Origin: Sphingomonas sp. PAMC 26621
Lineage (GTDB): Bacteria > Pseudomonadota > Alphaproteobacteria > Sphingomonadales > Sphingomonadaceae
Reading direction: 5' to 3'
Length of the DNA: 64,000 nucleotides
Assembly (NCBI RefSeq): GCF_000251145.1
Contig: NZ_AIDW01000028.1
Span: forward strand, 1 to 64,000
The position numbers were made by a program, and so were the translations under genes. Below are positions 18,012-26,449 of the stretch, one piece after another; position 1 is the stretch's first letter, and every line of letters starts with the position of its first letter. The notes beneath the pieces are model-generated. The model worked only from the letters and a program-made list of their open reading frames with translations. It did not search any database and had not been told where the DNA came from.

Positions 18012-19259
18012 ATGGCGACCGCAGCGATCGAGTCGGATTCCGTCAGCGTGATGCCGGTGGACCCTTTCGATGTCAGCCGACCCGAGCTGTACAGCGACGA
18101 CCTGTGGCACGCGCCGTTCCGCGAACTCCGCGCGACCAGCCCGGTCCACCGTGTCGAACATTCGGACTTCGGGGCCTATTGGTCGGTGTCGAGCTACAAG
18201 CCGATCGTCGCGGTCGAATCGCTCCCCGATCTCTATTCCAGCCAGGCGGGTGGGATCACCATCGCCGATTTCATCGAGGATCGCGGCGACGTGAAGATGC
18301 CGATGTTCATCGCGATGGACCGGCCCAAGCACACCGGCCAGCGCCGCACGGTCGCCCCCGCCTTCACCCCTTCCGAAATGGTGCGGCTGACCGAAACCAT
18401 CCGCGCGCGCACCGCCGAGATCCTCGACGGGCTCGACTGGAACACCCCGTTCGACTGGGTCGACCGCGTCGCGGTCGAGCTGACCACACAGATGCTCGCG
18501 ATCCTGTTCGACTTTCCGTGGGCGGACCGGCGCAAGCTCACCTTCTGGTCGGACTGGGCGGGCGATGTCGAACTCGTCAAGACCGCCGAGCTGCGCGCGC
18601 AGCGGTTGCAGCACATGTATGAATGCGGCGGCTACTTCCAGAAACTGTGGAACGACAAGGTCGGCAAGGAACCGACGCCCGACCTGATCTCGATGATGAT
18701 TCACTCCGACGCGATGGCGGAAATGGACCAGCTGGAGTTCCTCGGGAACCTGATCCTGCTGATCGTCGGCGGCAACGACACGACGCGCAACACGATGAGT
18801 GCGGTCGCCTACGGGCTCGACCAGTTTCCGGACTCGCGCGCAAAGCTGGAGGCCGACCCCGGCCTGATCCACAATGCGGTGCAGGAAATCATCCGCTGGC
18901 AGACCCCGCTCGCGCACATGCGCCGCACCGCCACCACCGATACCGAACTCGAAGGCCAGCGGATCGCCGCGGGGGACAAACTGATCCTCTGGTATATCTC
19001 CGCCAACCGCGACGAGAGCGTGTTCGAGGATGCCGACCGCATCCTGGTCGACCGGCCCAATGCGCGCCGTCACCTCGCCTTCGGGCACGGCATCCATCGC
19101 TGCGTCGGCGCGCGGCTGGCCGAGCTGCAGGTTTCGGTGCTGCTCGAGGAAATGGCGAAGCGGCGGATGCGGGTCAACATGCTCGGCGCGCCGGAGCGGG
19201 TCTCGGCATGCTTCGTCCATGGCTATCGCAAGCTGCCGGTGGAGATCACCCGCTATTGA
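18012..19259 (+). CDS. Cytochrome P450, CYP153-like
   Basis: The 415-residue soluble P450 has I-helix GGNDTTRNTMS (about 253-263) and heme ligand Cys364 in FGHGIHRCVGARLAELQ. The N-terminal half contains MPMFIAMDRPKHTGQRRTV, very close to the CYP153 signature; that family hydroxylates the terminal carbon of alkanes, fatty acids or terpenes. A ferredoxin and reductase must supply electrons, but neither is encoded nearby. GGGAGAGAG precedes the ATG at 18012. Downstream genes (SDRs, acyl-CoA dehydrogenase) would suit further oxidation of its product, which is inference. Confidence 0.93.
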   Translation: MATAAIESDSVSVMPVDPFDVSRPELYSDDLWHAPFRELRATSPVHRVEHSDFGAYWSVSSYKPIVAVESLPDLYSSQAGGITIADFIEDRGDVKMPMFIAMDRPKHTGQRRTVAPAFTPSEMVRLTETIRARTAEILDGLDWNTPFDWVDRVAVELTTQMLAILFDFPWADRRKLTFWSDWAGDVELVKTAELRAQRLQHMYECGGYFQKLWNDKVGKEPTPDLISMMIHSDAMAEMDQLEFLGNLILLIVGGNDTTRNTMSAVAYGLDQFPDSRAKLEADPGLIHNAVQEIIRWQTPLAHMRRTATTDTELEGQRIAAGDKLILWYISANRDESVFEDADRILVDRPNARRHLAFGHGIHRCVGARLAELQVSVLLEEMAKRRMRVNMLGAPERVSACFVHGYRKLPVEITRY

Positions 19260-19338
19260 GCTGCGTCCGCTTGGCGACGGGGCGCGTAGCTCCCACATGG
19301 GGTGTACCGGGCCCCGTTACCGAGCAGGACATTTTTCG

Positions 19339-19830
19339 ATGCATGACCGCCGCCATTTCCTGACGCTTGCCGGATCGGGCGTCGCCGCCTTCGCGCTGTT
19401 CGGCTGCAAGGGCGCGACCGCGAGCCCGCCCGAGACGTTCGAAGTCACCCTCAGCGACGCCGCGTGGAAGAAAAAGCTGTCGCCCGCCGCCTATCAGATC
19501 CTCCGCCGCGAAGGGACCGAGACGCCCTATACGAGCCCGCTCAACAACGAGCATCGCGCGGGGACGTTTTCCTGCGGCGGCTGCGCACTGCCGGCATTTT
19601 CCGCCAAGACCAAGTTCGACAGCGGCACCGGCTGGCCGAGCTTCTGGGCACCGCTGCCGAACGCAGTACGGACCCGGGTCGACGGGTCGTTCGGCATGGC
19701 GCGGACCGAAGTCCATTGCCGCCGCTGCGGCGGGCATCTCGGGCATGTGTTCGACGACGGCCCGAAGCCGACCGGCAAGCGCTATTGCATGAACGGCGCA
19801 GGCATGACGTTCGCACCGGGCAAGGCATAA
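19339..19830 (+). CDS. msrB: Peptide-methionine (R)-S-oxide reductase, Tat-type lipoprotein
   Basis: The 163-residue MsrB reduces methionine-R-sulfoxide in proteins. The zinc cysteines are C79/C82 and C127/C130, and the catalytic Cys150 lies in RYCMNGAGM. It begins with a twin-arginine-like signal, DRRHFLTLAGSGVAAFAL, directly followed by a lipobox-like FGC (Cys23). It is therefore probably exported folded by Tat and anchored as a lipoprotein, rather than cytoplasmic like most MsrB proteins. The 79 bases after the P450 stop could hold a promoter. Confidence 0.93.
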   Translation: MHDRRHFLTLAGSGVAAFALFGCKGATASPPETFEVTLSDAAWKKKLSPAAYQILRREGTETPYTSPLNNEHRAGTFSCGGCALPAFSAKTKFDSGTGWPSFWAPLPNAVRTRVDGSFGMARTEVHCRRCGGHLGHVFDDGPKPTGKRYCMNGAGMTFAPGKA

Positions 19831-19863
19831 CGGTCCAAACACACCGCTTGCCGACGGAGACGA

Positions 19864-19900
19864 GACTCCTGTGCCCTGCGAAGGCAGGCGCACAGGAGTC
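19864..19900. repeat. REP-like hairpin, GACTCCTGTG type
   Basis: An imperfect inverted repeat, GACTCCTGTG... and ...CACAGGAGTC, has a CTGC-GAAG-GCAGG inner stem with a one-base bulge. It lies 33 bases past the msrB stop between convergent genes, and no T run follows it. The remaining bases up to 19998 hold nothing else I can name. Confidence 0.6.
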
Positions 19901-19998
19901 TTGCGAAACTGGAGACGGCATTTTGCTTGCCCCGGAGGGGGTAGTGCGGCGGCGTCCCCGGGGTCGGACTCCCCCGCCCCGGCGAAGCGCCGCAACCT

Positions 19999-20787
19999 TC
20001 AGGCGTCGATGCTCGTCCCGAGCGCGGCGTGGACCAGCCCGCCGTCGACCGTGATCGTGTCGCCGATCACATAGTCCCCCGCGCGGCTCGCGAGGTAGAT
20101 CGCGGCACCCGCCATGTCCTCGTCGACGCCGATGCGCTTGGCGGGGATGCTCCGCGCGATCGCCTCGCCATGGTCGCGCGCGGCCTTGTTCATCTCGCTC
20201 GCGAACGCGCCCGGCGCGATCGAGGTGACGTTGATGTGGTCGGTCACAAGGCGCGCCGCCATCCGCTTGGTAAGATAGATCAGCGCCGCCTTCGACGCCT
20301 GATAGCTATAGGTCTCCCACGGGTTGAGCCGCTGTCCGTCGATCGAGGTGATGTTGATCACCTTGGCCGGGCGGCCTGCGCTCGCGGCGGCCTTGAGCGG
20401 TTCGTGGAGCGCCTGCGTCAGGAAGAAGGGCGACTTGACGTTGAGGTCCATCACCTTGTCCCAGCCCTTTTCCGGGAACGCCTCGAACGGCTCGCCCCAC
20501 GCGGCACCCGCATTGTTGACGAGGACGTCGAGCCGGTCGGTATGTTCCGCCAGTTGCGCGGCGAGCGCCTTGCAGCCCGCGACGGTCGACACGTCCTGCG
20601 GCAGCGCGATGCAGTTTTCGCCCAGTTCCTTGGCGGTTTCGAAGCAGACTTCGGCCTTTCGCGCCGAAATATAGACGGTCGCGCCCTGCGCGATGAAGCC
20701 CGCCGCGATCATCTTGCCGATCCCGCGCGAGCCCCCGGTGACGAGTGCGATGCGGCCATCGAGCCGGAACAGGTTGGTCGTGTCCAT
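19999..20787 (-). CDS. SDR-family oxidoreductase
   Basis: The 262-residue classical short-chain dehydrogenase/reductase has cofactor motif TGGSRGIGK (about 17-25), NNAGAAWG (about 90-97), catalytic Ser in NITSIDG, and YSYQASK as the YxxxK pair. The C-terminal ITVDGG motif is complete. It resembles FabG-like and rhamnolipid RhlG-like reductases, and the substrate is unknown. The start at 20787 (MDTTNLFRLDGR) is family-like; the open frame further upstream is REP sequence. It lies downstream of the acyl-CoA dehydrogenase gene with a REP composite between them. Confidence 0.92.
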   Translation of the reverse strand: MDTTNLFRLDGRIALVTGGSRGIGKMIAAGFIAQGATVYISARKAEVCFETAKELGENCIALPQDVSTVAGCKALAAQLAEHTDRLDVLVNNAGAAWGEPFEAFPEKGWDKVMDLNVKSPFFLTQALHEPLKAAASAGRPAKVINITSIDGQRLNPWETYSYQASKAALIYLTKRMAARLVTDHINVTSIAPGAFASEMNKAARDHGEAIARSIPAKRIGVDEDMAGAAIYLASRAGDYVIGDTITVDGGLVHAALGTSIDA

Positions 20788-20792
20788 TCTTC

Positions 20793-20998
20793 TTCTCCCT
20801 CTCCCGCTTGCGGGAGTTTTGTGGAACGGCGGGTCGGTCGGGTCCCCCGGACCCGACCTGCGGAATGCCGGGGGCATTCCGCTCCCGCCGTTCCACAAAA
20901 CTGGCCGGGGAGAGGGCAGTCTCTCCACGACCCTATCGCTGGTTGTTGCCGGACTGCCCCTCTCCCCGACCCTCTCCCCGCAAGCGGGGAGAGGGAGA
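20793..20998. repeat. REP composite, CTCTCCCCGC type, carrying an inserted element
   Basis: The outer element is the family seen at 3618-3750, with the right palindrome at about 20971-20998. Its left palindrome is interrupted after CTCCCGCTTGCGGG by an 88-base element (20815-20902), after which the outer sequence resumes with GGCCGGGGAGAGGG. It fills the gap between the acyl-CoA dehydrogenase and SDR genes. Confidence 0.8.
20815..20902. repeat. 88-base inverted-repeat element nested in a REP
   Basis: A perfect 19-base terminal inverted repeat, AGTTTTGTGGAACGGCGGG (20815-20833) and its complement at 20884-20902, bounds two internal hairpins: GTCGGGTCC...GGACCCGAC and GCGGAATGCC...GGCATTCCGC. 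It looks like a small mobile palindrome inserted into a resident REP. No transposase is nearby. Confidence 0.8.
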
Positions 20999-20999
20999 T

Positions 21000-22145
21000 T
21001 TACCCCCCCCGCTTGATCGTCTCGCGCGCGATGATGATCTGCTGGATCTGGCTGGTGCCCTCGTAGATGCGGAACAGCCGGACGTCGCGGTACAGCCGCT
21101 CGATCCCGTAATCCGCGATATAGCCTGCACCGCCGAAGATCTGCACCGCGCGGTCGGCGACGCGGCCGACCATCTCGCTCGCATAATATTTAGCAACGGC
21201 GGATTCCATCACCACGTCCTTGCCCGCATCCTTCGCGGCGGCGGTCTCCAGCACCATCGCGCGCGCGACCAGCGCCTCGGTCTTCGAATCCGCGAGCATC
21301 CCCTGGATCAACTGATGCTCCGAAATCGGCTTGCCGAATTGCGTCCGGCTGGTCGCATAAGCGACGCAATCCGCGATCAGCCGCTCGGCGACGCCGACGC
21401 AGACCGCCGAAATGTGGAGCCGCCCGCGATCGAGCACGCGCATCGCGATCTTGAAGCCTTCGCCCTCCGCCCCGAGCCGGTTCTCCGCGGGCACGACGAC
21501 ATCGTCGAAATGGACGTCGGCGACCTTCGCGCCCTTCTGCCCCATCTTCTTCTCGGGCTCGCCGATGCTGACCCCGGCGAGATCGCGCGGGACGAGGAAG
21601 GCGGACACGCCGCGCGCGCCGGGCTGTTCGCCGGTGCGCGCCATCACGGTGAACAGGTCGGCCTTGTCAGCGTTGGTGATGTAGCGTTTCGTCCCCGACA
21701 GCCGATACGCCTGCCCGTCGAAGGTCGCGCGAGTCTTCACCGCGCCCGAATCGCTTCCGACTTCGGGCTCGGTCAACGCGAAGCTGGTGATGATCTCGCC
21801 GCTCGCGATGCGCGGGAGCCATGCCGCCTTCTGCTCGGGCGTTCCCGCCATCACGAGGCCCTGGCTGCCGATCCCGACGTTGGTCCCGAAGGTCGAGCGG
21901 AACGCGGGCGTAGTGCGACCGAGCTCGATCGCGACCTTTGCTTCCTCGAGCATCGTCAGCCCGAGCCCGCCATACGCTTCGTCGATCGACAGGCCGAACA
22001 GCCCCATCTCGCGCATGTCCTGCACGACGTCGGCGGGGATCGCGTCATCCGCCTCGACCTGCGCCTCGAGCGGGCGGAGCCGTTCGGCGACGAACCGGCG
22101 GACCGTGTCGATCAGCGCATCGAAGGTTTCGGGGTCGAGTGCCAT
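21000..22145 (-). CDS. Acyl-CoA dehydrogenase
   Basis: The 381-residue FAD enzyme oxidises acyl-CoA to the 2-enoyl-CoA. Family signatures are FALTEPEVGSDSGAVKTRA (about 120-138) and the C-terminal QIFGGAGYIADYGIERLYRD with YEGTSQIQ, which carries the catalytic Glu position of medium-chain and related enzymes. The chain length preference cannot be told. I start it at 22145 (MALDPETFDAL). It is divergent from the next SDR gene across about 157 bases and probably shares a transcript with the SDR at 19999-20787. Confidence 0.95.
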   Translation of the reverse strand: MALDPETFDALIDTVRRFVAERLRPLEAQVEADDAIPADVVQDMREMGLFGLSIDEAYGGLGLTMLEEAKVAIELGRTTPAFRSTFGTNVGIGSQGLVMAGTPEQKAAWLPRIASGEIITSFALTEPEVGSDSGAVKTRATFDGQAYRLSGTKRYITNADKADLFTVMARTGEQPGARGVSAFLVPRDLAGVSIGEPEKKMGQKGAKVADVHFDDVVVPAENRLGAEGEGFKIAMRVLDRGRLHISAVCVGVAERLIADCVAYATSRTQFGKPISEHQLIQGMLADSKTEALVARAMVLETAAAKDAGKDVVMESAVAKYYASEMVGRVADRAVQIFGGAGYIADYGIERLYRDVRLFRIYEGTSQIQQIIIARETIKRGG

Positions 22146-22251
22146 GAATCCTCTCGCATCGTATCTGGGGGCGAAGTCGTGCCGACGGCGATGCCGCAAA
22201 CCGCCGCCGCCCGCAAACCCGAAATTCCAAAATCATCATCAACGTGGCGCA

Positions 22252-22279
22252 TTGACCAGCTAAACCCCCGTACTAGTAT
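22252..22279 (+). promoter_or_regulatory. Candidate sigma-70-type promoter of SDR gene 22303
   Basis: TTGACC (22252-22257), a 16-base spacer and TAGTAT (22274-22279) resemble a housekeeping promoter. A GGAGAG ribosome binding site and the ATG at 22303 follow. The TACTAGTA palindrome (22271-22278) overlaps the -10 and might be an operator; that is inference. Confidence 0.45.
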
Positions 22280-22302
22280 GACCAAAAGTACAGGAGAGCA
22301 GG

Positions 22303-23136
22303 ATGCGTTTTGCGGGCAAGCGGGCCGTCGTCACCGGCGGGGCCTCGGGAATCGGCCGCGCAACCGCGCTTCGGCTGGCGCGCGAGGGTGCCGAGGTCTG
22401 GATCGGCGACATCGACGAGGCGGGCGGCGCGGAAGTCGCCGACACGTCGAACGGGCGAATCCACTTCCAGCGGACCGACGTGCTCCAGGCGGGTGAGATC
22501 GAGGCGCTGATGCACGCCGCCGATGCCGCGGGCGGGCTCGACGTGGTGTTCAACAATGCGGGCGCGGGCGGGTCGCGCGATTTGATCGATGCGATCTCGC
22601 CCGAGGATTGGGACCGGACGCAGGCGCTCTTGCTGCGCTCGGTCGCGCTCGGGATCCGCTATGCCGCGCCGTTGATGATCGCGCGCGGGCACGGCGGGGC
22701 GATCGTCAATACGGCGTCGGTGGCGGCGCTCCAGACCGGCGCGGCGCCGACCGCTTACTCGGTCGCCAAGGCGGGCGTGCTCCACCTCACCACGCTTGCC
22801 GCCGCCGATCTCGCGCAGCACCGGATCCGCGTCAATGCGGTGTGCCCGGGGTTCATCACGACCAACATCTTCACCTCCGCGCTCGGCATCGCAGGCGAGA
22901 AGCGCGATCTGGCGAACGGGATGATCGGCCAGGCGGCCGCGCAGGCGCAGCCGCTCCAGCGCGCGGGGACATCGGACGATATCGCGGCGGCGGTCGCCTA
23001 TCTCGCAAGCGAGGATGCGTCGTTCGTCACGGGAACGCGGATCGTGGTCGATGGCGGGCTGACGATCGGCCCGCGGCACAGCTGGGACCCCAAGGCCCCC
23101 TCGATGTTCGCCGCGCTGGAGGCCTTCGCTTCGTGA
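22303..23136 (+). CDS. SDR-family oxidoreductase
   Basis: The 277-residue short-chain dehydrogenase has TGGASGIGRATALRLAREG (about 10-28) and an Asp in GDIDEAGG after beta-2, which predicts NAD(H) over NADP(H). NNAGAGG, the catalytic TASVAA, and YSVAK follow. The end VDGGLTIGPRHSWDPKAPS is longer than in FabG. AGGAGAG precedes the ATG. It overlaps the GPH transporter gene by four bases (GTGA), so the two are co-translated. The enzyme may act on the transported compound, which is inference. Confidence 0.93.
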   Translation: MRFAGKRAVVTGGASGIGRATALRLAREGAEVWIGDIDEAGGAEVADTSNGRIHFQRTDVLQAGEIEALMHAADAAGGLDVVFNNAGAGGSRDLIDAISPEDWDRTQALLLRSVALGIRYAAPLMIARGHGGAIVNTASVAALQTGAAPTAYSVAKAGVLHLTTLAAADLAQHRIRVNAVCPGFITTNIFTSALGIAGEKRDLANGMIGQAAAQAQPLQRAGTSDDIAAAVAYLASEDASFVTGTRIVVDGGLTIGPRHSWDPKAPSMFAALEAFAS

Positions 23137-24563
23137 CGCCCCAGATCGTCGCGCCCCCCGCGCGACGCCTGTCGCTGCGCAGCCGCCTGTCGTTCGGGAT
23201 CGGGTCGATCGCGTATGGCGTGAAGGACAATGGCTTCGCGACCTTCCTGCTGTTGTTCTACAATCAGGTGATCGGCCTGCCCGCCGCCTCGGTCGGGCTT
23301 GCGATCATGGCGGCGCTGGTGGTCGAGGCGTTCGTCGATCCGCTGGTCGGCTATCTCTCGGATCATACGCGCGGGCGGTGGGGCCGGCGGCATCCGTGGA
23401 TGTACGCCTCGGCGCTGCCGGTCGCGATCGGCTGGCTGTTGCTGTGGAACCCGCCCGCTTTGTCGCAGGGCACGATGCTGCTGTACGTGTTCGGCAGCGC
23501 GTTGCTGGTGCGGGTCGCGCTGTCGATGTTCGAAATTCCGGGCGCGGCGCTGGGGCCCGAACTGACCGCGGATTATGACGAGCGGACGCGGTTGTTCTCC
23601 TACCGCTATCTGTTCGGCTGGGGTGGCGGGCTGGCGATGCTCGCGCTGGCGTATGGTGTGTTCCTTGTGCCCGATGCGACGCATCCGGTCGGGACGCTCA
23701 ACGCGGATGGCTATTCCCGGATGGCGGTCGTGGCGGCGCTGGTGATGGCGACGTCGATCCTCGTCTCCTCGGTCGGGCTGCACCCGGAGATCCCGCGCCT
23801 GCCGCAGGTGCCGCGCTCGGACGAGACGTTCGCGGAGCATCTGCGCGATTTCGGGCGGACGGTGTGGAACCGCGGGTTCCTGTGGCTGATGGCGGCGGGG
23901 TTGTTCGCTTATACCGCGCAGGGGATCTCGTTCGCGCTCTCGCTGTACATGTACCAGTTCGTCTGGGTGTTCGCGCAAGGGGATTATAATTATCTGTCGA
24001 TCGCGCTGATGGCGGGGGCGCTCGGCGCGTTCTTCCTCGCGCCCGCCTTGACGCGCGGCGGGGACAAGCCACGCAGCGCGATGGCGCTGTCCTTCTGCGC
24101 GGGGCTGTTGCTGACCGCGCCGTATCTGCTGCGGTTCGCAGGCGTGTTCCCCGAGCCCGGGTCGCCGCTGCTGCTCCCGGTGTTGCTGACGATCTTCGCC
24201 GCCAATACCGCGTGTGGGGTCTCGGCGTTCATCCTCGGTGCGGCGATGCTGTCCGACGTGGTCGAGGATTCGGAGGTCCGGACCGGCAAGCGCTCGGAGG
24301 GGGTGTTCTTCGCGGGCGGGTTCTTCGTGCAGAAGCTGGTCGGCGGGCTGGGCATCTTCGTCGCGGGGCGGATCCTGGCGTTCGCGGCGTTTCCGGCGGG
24401 GGCAAAGCCGGGGCTGGTGCCGGTCGCGACGATCGACCGGCTGACCGTGGTGTTCGTGGTGCTGGAGTTGGGGTTCTACGTCGCGGCGGGGCTATGCTAC
24501 GCGCGCTTCCCGTTCGGGCGGGCGGAGCATGATGCGCGGTTGCGGGCGAGTTCGGCGGCGTAA
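23133..24563 (+). CDS. GPH-type MFS transporter (sugar or glycoside symporter)
   Basis: The 476-residue, 12-helix inner-membrane symporter belongs to the glycoside-pentoside-hexuronide:cation family. The hallmark SDHTRGRWGRRHPWM lies between helices 2 and 3 (about 77-91). The second-half motif LSDVVEDSEVRTGKRSEG (about 373-390) is also typical. The start is GTG at 23133, overlapping the SDR stop. Family substrates include glycosides, but many sphingomonad members sit in lipid or aromatic clusters, so the substrate is open. Confidence 0.9.
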   Translation: MTPQIVAPPARRLSLRSRLSFGIGSIAYGVKDNGFATFLLLFYNQVIGLPAASVGLAIMAALVVEAFVDPLVGYLSDHTRGRWGRRHPWMYASALPVAIGWLLLWNPPALSQGTMLLYVFGSALLVRVALSMFEIPGAALGPELTADYDERTRLFSYRYLFGWGGGLAMLALAYGVFLVPDATHPVGTLNADGYSRMAVVAALVMATSILVSSVGLHPEIPRLPQVPRSDETFAEHLRDFGRTVWNRGFLWLMAAGLFAYTAQGISFALSLYMYQFVWVFAQGDYNYLSIALMAGALGAFFLAPALTRGGDKPRSAMALSFCAGLLLTAPYLLRFAGVFPEPGSPLLLPVLLTIFAANTACGVSAFILGAAMLSDVVEDSEVRTGKRSEGVFFAGGFFVQKLVGGLGIFVAGRILAFAAFPAGAKPGLVPVATIDRLTVVFVVLELGFYVAAGLCYARFPFGRAEHDARLRASSAA

Positions 24564-24601
24564 CCGCCGGGCACCCGCCGCGTTCTTACCGCCGGATAGC
24601 C

Positions 24602-25048
24602 CTAACCCGCAATCGGCCGGATGAACCCGGTCAGCGCCCAGCCCGACTTGCACGGCCCGGCATAAGGGCGGGGCGCGGCAATCGGGGCGGCGACGCCGCA
24701 CTCCGATCCATCGGCGGGCACCACGACGACGCCCTGCCAGCGCTGGTCGAGCGAGCGCGTGCAGCGGAACACCCGCGTTCCCGCGCCGAGCCGCGCGACT
24801 TCGTCCGCCTCCGCGAAGGGGGCGGCGCGCAAGGGGAGATACGCCTCGCCGCCGGGCGACAGGTTGACGACCTCGCCCAGCCCCGCGCACGCCTGGAACG
24901 CGGAGCCGCCCTCGCCGATCTGGACCGGTTGTACGCCGGGCGCGGGCGCGGTGGTGTTGGTATCGTACAGGCCCGCATCGTTGCCGAATCCTCCGCCGGG
25001 CGAGCAGGCGGCAAGCAGCAGGCATAACGCCGTAGCGGTTCGGTTCAT
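24602..25048 (-). CDS. Putative lipoprotein of unknown function
   Basis: The 148-residue protein begins with a lipoprotein signal, MNRTATALCLLLAAC, with the lipidated Cys at about residue 15. A Gly/Asn-rich linker follows. The globular part has two Cys pairs (FQACAGLGEVVNLSPGGEAYLPLRAAP... and SECGVAAP...PCKSGW). The pattern of LPLRAAPFAEADEVARLGAGTRV suggests an SH3b-like fold, though I do not recognise a family. It ends 39 bases from the GPH transporter stop, in convergent orientation. Confidence 0.75.
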   Translation of the reverse strand: MNRTATALCLLLAACSPGGGFGNDAGLYDTNTTAPAPGVQPVQIGEGGSAFQACAGLGEVVNLSPGGEAYLPLRAAPFAEADEVARLGAGTRVFRCTRSLDQRWQGVVVVPADGSECGVAAPIAAPRPYAGPCKSGWALTGFIRPIAG

Positions 25049-25212
25049 GGCAATGATTCCTAGCCCCGATCCAGCCGCTTGGCGAGCAGGATCGTGTTTC
25101 GCGGGGCTGTCGACAGGCCGCGAAATGGCAGTCACCGCGCGCCCAACTCGCTTCATCGGAAAAGGTTCCGTTCATCGGGGAGCAAGGGTTTTCATGCGGC
25201 CTGCGACCTGCT

Positions 25213-25239
25213 TTGACAGGATCAACGACGACCTAGACC
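25213..25239 (+). promoter_or_regulatory. Candidate promoter of the CHAP-domain gene
   Basis: TTGACA (25213-25218) is a perfect -35, and TAGACC (25234-25239) follows after 15 bases as a weak -10. The ATG at 25263 is close downstream, giving a 5' leader of about 17 bases. The rest of the gap 25049-25212 shows nothing definable. Confidence 0.35.
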
Positions 25240-25262
25240 AGTTTCAAGACCGTGGGGGTCCC

Positions 25263-25805
25263 ATGAATTTCAAGGCTTTGACAGCGCGCTTTGCGCTGAT
25301 GGTTGCGTGCGGCCTGATGACGGCGACCCCGGCGATGGCGCAGTTCTGGCAGTGCGCGCCCTACGCCCGGCAGATTTCGGGGATAGAGATCCGCGGCAAT
25401 GCGAACACCTGGTGGTCGCAGGCCGCCGGCCATTATGCGCGCGGCCACGCCCCCAAGGTCGGCGCGGTCCTCGCCTTCACTGCAACCAACCGGATGCGCC
25501 TCGGCCATGTCGCGATGGTCAGCGAAGTCGTCAGCGACCGCGAAGTCCTGCTGACTCACGCCAACTGGTCGCACCGCGGCGGGATCGAGCGCGATGTCCG
25601 CGCGATCGACGTTTCGCCGGGCGGCGACTGGAGCATGGTCAAGGTCTGGTACGGTCCGCAGGGCGACCTCGGCACCTCGGCTTATCCGACCAGCGGCTTC
25701 ATCTATTCCGATCATGCCCCGGCTGGCGACGATGCGGTCGAGCAGCAGACCAAGGCACCGATCGTGCTCGCGTCGCTCGACATGGGGACGACGGTCAGCT
25801 TCTAA
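25263..25805 (+). CDS. Secreted CHAP-domain protein (putative peptidoglycan amidase)
   Basis: The 180-residue protein starts with a Sec signal peptide (MNFKALTARFALMVAC...ATPAMA, cleaved after about residue 27). The CHAP domain follows at once: the nucleophile Cys in FWQCAPYARQISG (about 29-41), NTWWSQAAGHYARG, the catalytic His in LGHVAMVSEV, and HANW. Such proteins cleave peptidoglycan peptides in the periplasm or act in cell separation. The C-terminal tail of about 40 residues is polar and not conserved-looking. It stands alone between divergent and convergent neighbours. Confidence 0.88.
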   Translation: MNFKALTARFALMVACGLMTATPAMAQFWQCAPYARQISGIEIRGNANTWWSQAAGHYARGHAPKVGAVLAFTATNRMRLGHVAMVSEVVSDREVLLTHANWSHRGGIERDVRAIDVSPGGDWSMVKVWYGPQGDLGTSAYPTSGFIYSDHAPAGDDAVEQQTKAPIVLASLDMGTTVSF

Positions 25806-25831
25806 GGCGACCCTCAGCAGCGGCCTTCGGC

Positions 25832-26449
25832 TCACCCCTGCGGGTGATGCGGCTGCAGGATCAGCACCCCGTCCTCGACCCGCCACGATTTCAGGCGCGA
25901 CAGGAAATTCATCCCCACCACGTTCATGTCGCCAAAGGCGGGGGACACCACCACCGGCACGTCGCGCGCGACGACGTTGCCGATCCGAATCTCCGGCACG
26001 GTCGCGGTCTGCGCGGCGACGGTGCCATTGGCGGTCTGCATCATCACCGGCATCATCGCATCGCGCGGTTCGATCCCCGCCGCGGCGGCGGTATCGGCGC
26101 TGAGCGCAGTGACGGTCGCGCCGCTGTCGACGAGCATCCGCTTCTCGTAATCGCCGATCTTCACGCGCACCCAGAAATGCCCGTCGGGCGACATGTTGAC
26201 CCGCGTTTCGCCACCGACCGCCTGTTGCTGCCCCATCTGGAAGCGCTGCGCCATCCGCGCGAACATCGGGTCGAACTGCGCGCGTTCGGACAGGATGACC
26301 AGCACCAGCACGATCGACCCGGCGGTGAACGCGAACGACACCAGCCGACCGATGAACGGCACCCGCCGCGCGACGATCATCACCGCGACGACACCGGCGA
26401 TCAGGAGATACAGCGGCGCGTGGCCGCCAAGGTCAGGGAGCGCGTTCAC
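25832..26449 (-). CDS. Retropepsin-like (clan AA) aspartic protease, membrane-anchored
   Basis: The 205-residue protein has two N-terminal hydrophobic segments (APLYLLIAGVVAVMIVA about 10-26, and VSFAFTAGSIVLVLVIL about 36-52), then a retropepsin domain. The single active site is MLVDSGATVTALS (about 103-115), and the flap-side NVVARDVPVVV and GMNFLSRL motifs complete the bacterial clan AA family, which must dimerise. I use GTG at 26449; no ATG gives a sensible N-terminus. It faces the CHAP gene convergently. Confidence 0.85.
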   Translation of the reverse strand: MNALPDLGGHAPLYLLIAGVVAVMIVARRVPFIGRLVSFAFTAGSIVLVLVILSERAQFDPMFARMAQRFQMGQQQAVGGETRVNMSPDGHFWVRVKIGDYEKRMLVDSGATVTALSADTAAAAGIEPRDAMMPVMMQTANGTVAAQTATVPEIRIGNVVARDVPVVVSPAFGDMNVVGMNFLSRLKSWRVEDGVLILQPHHPQG

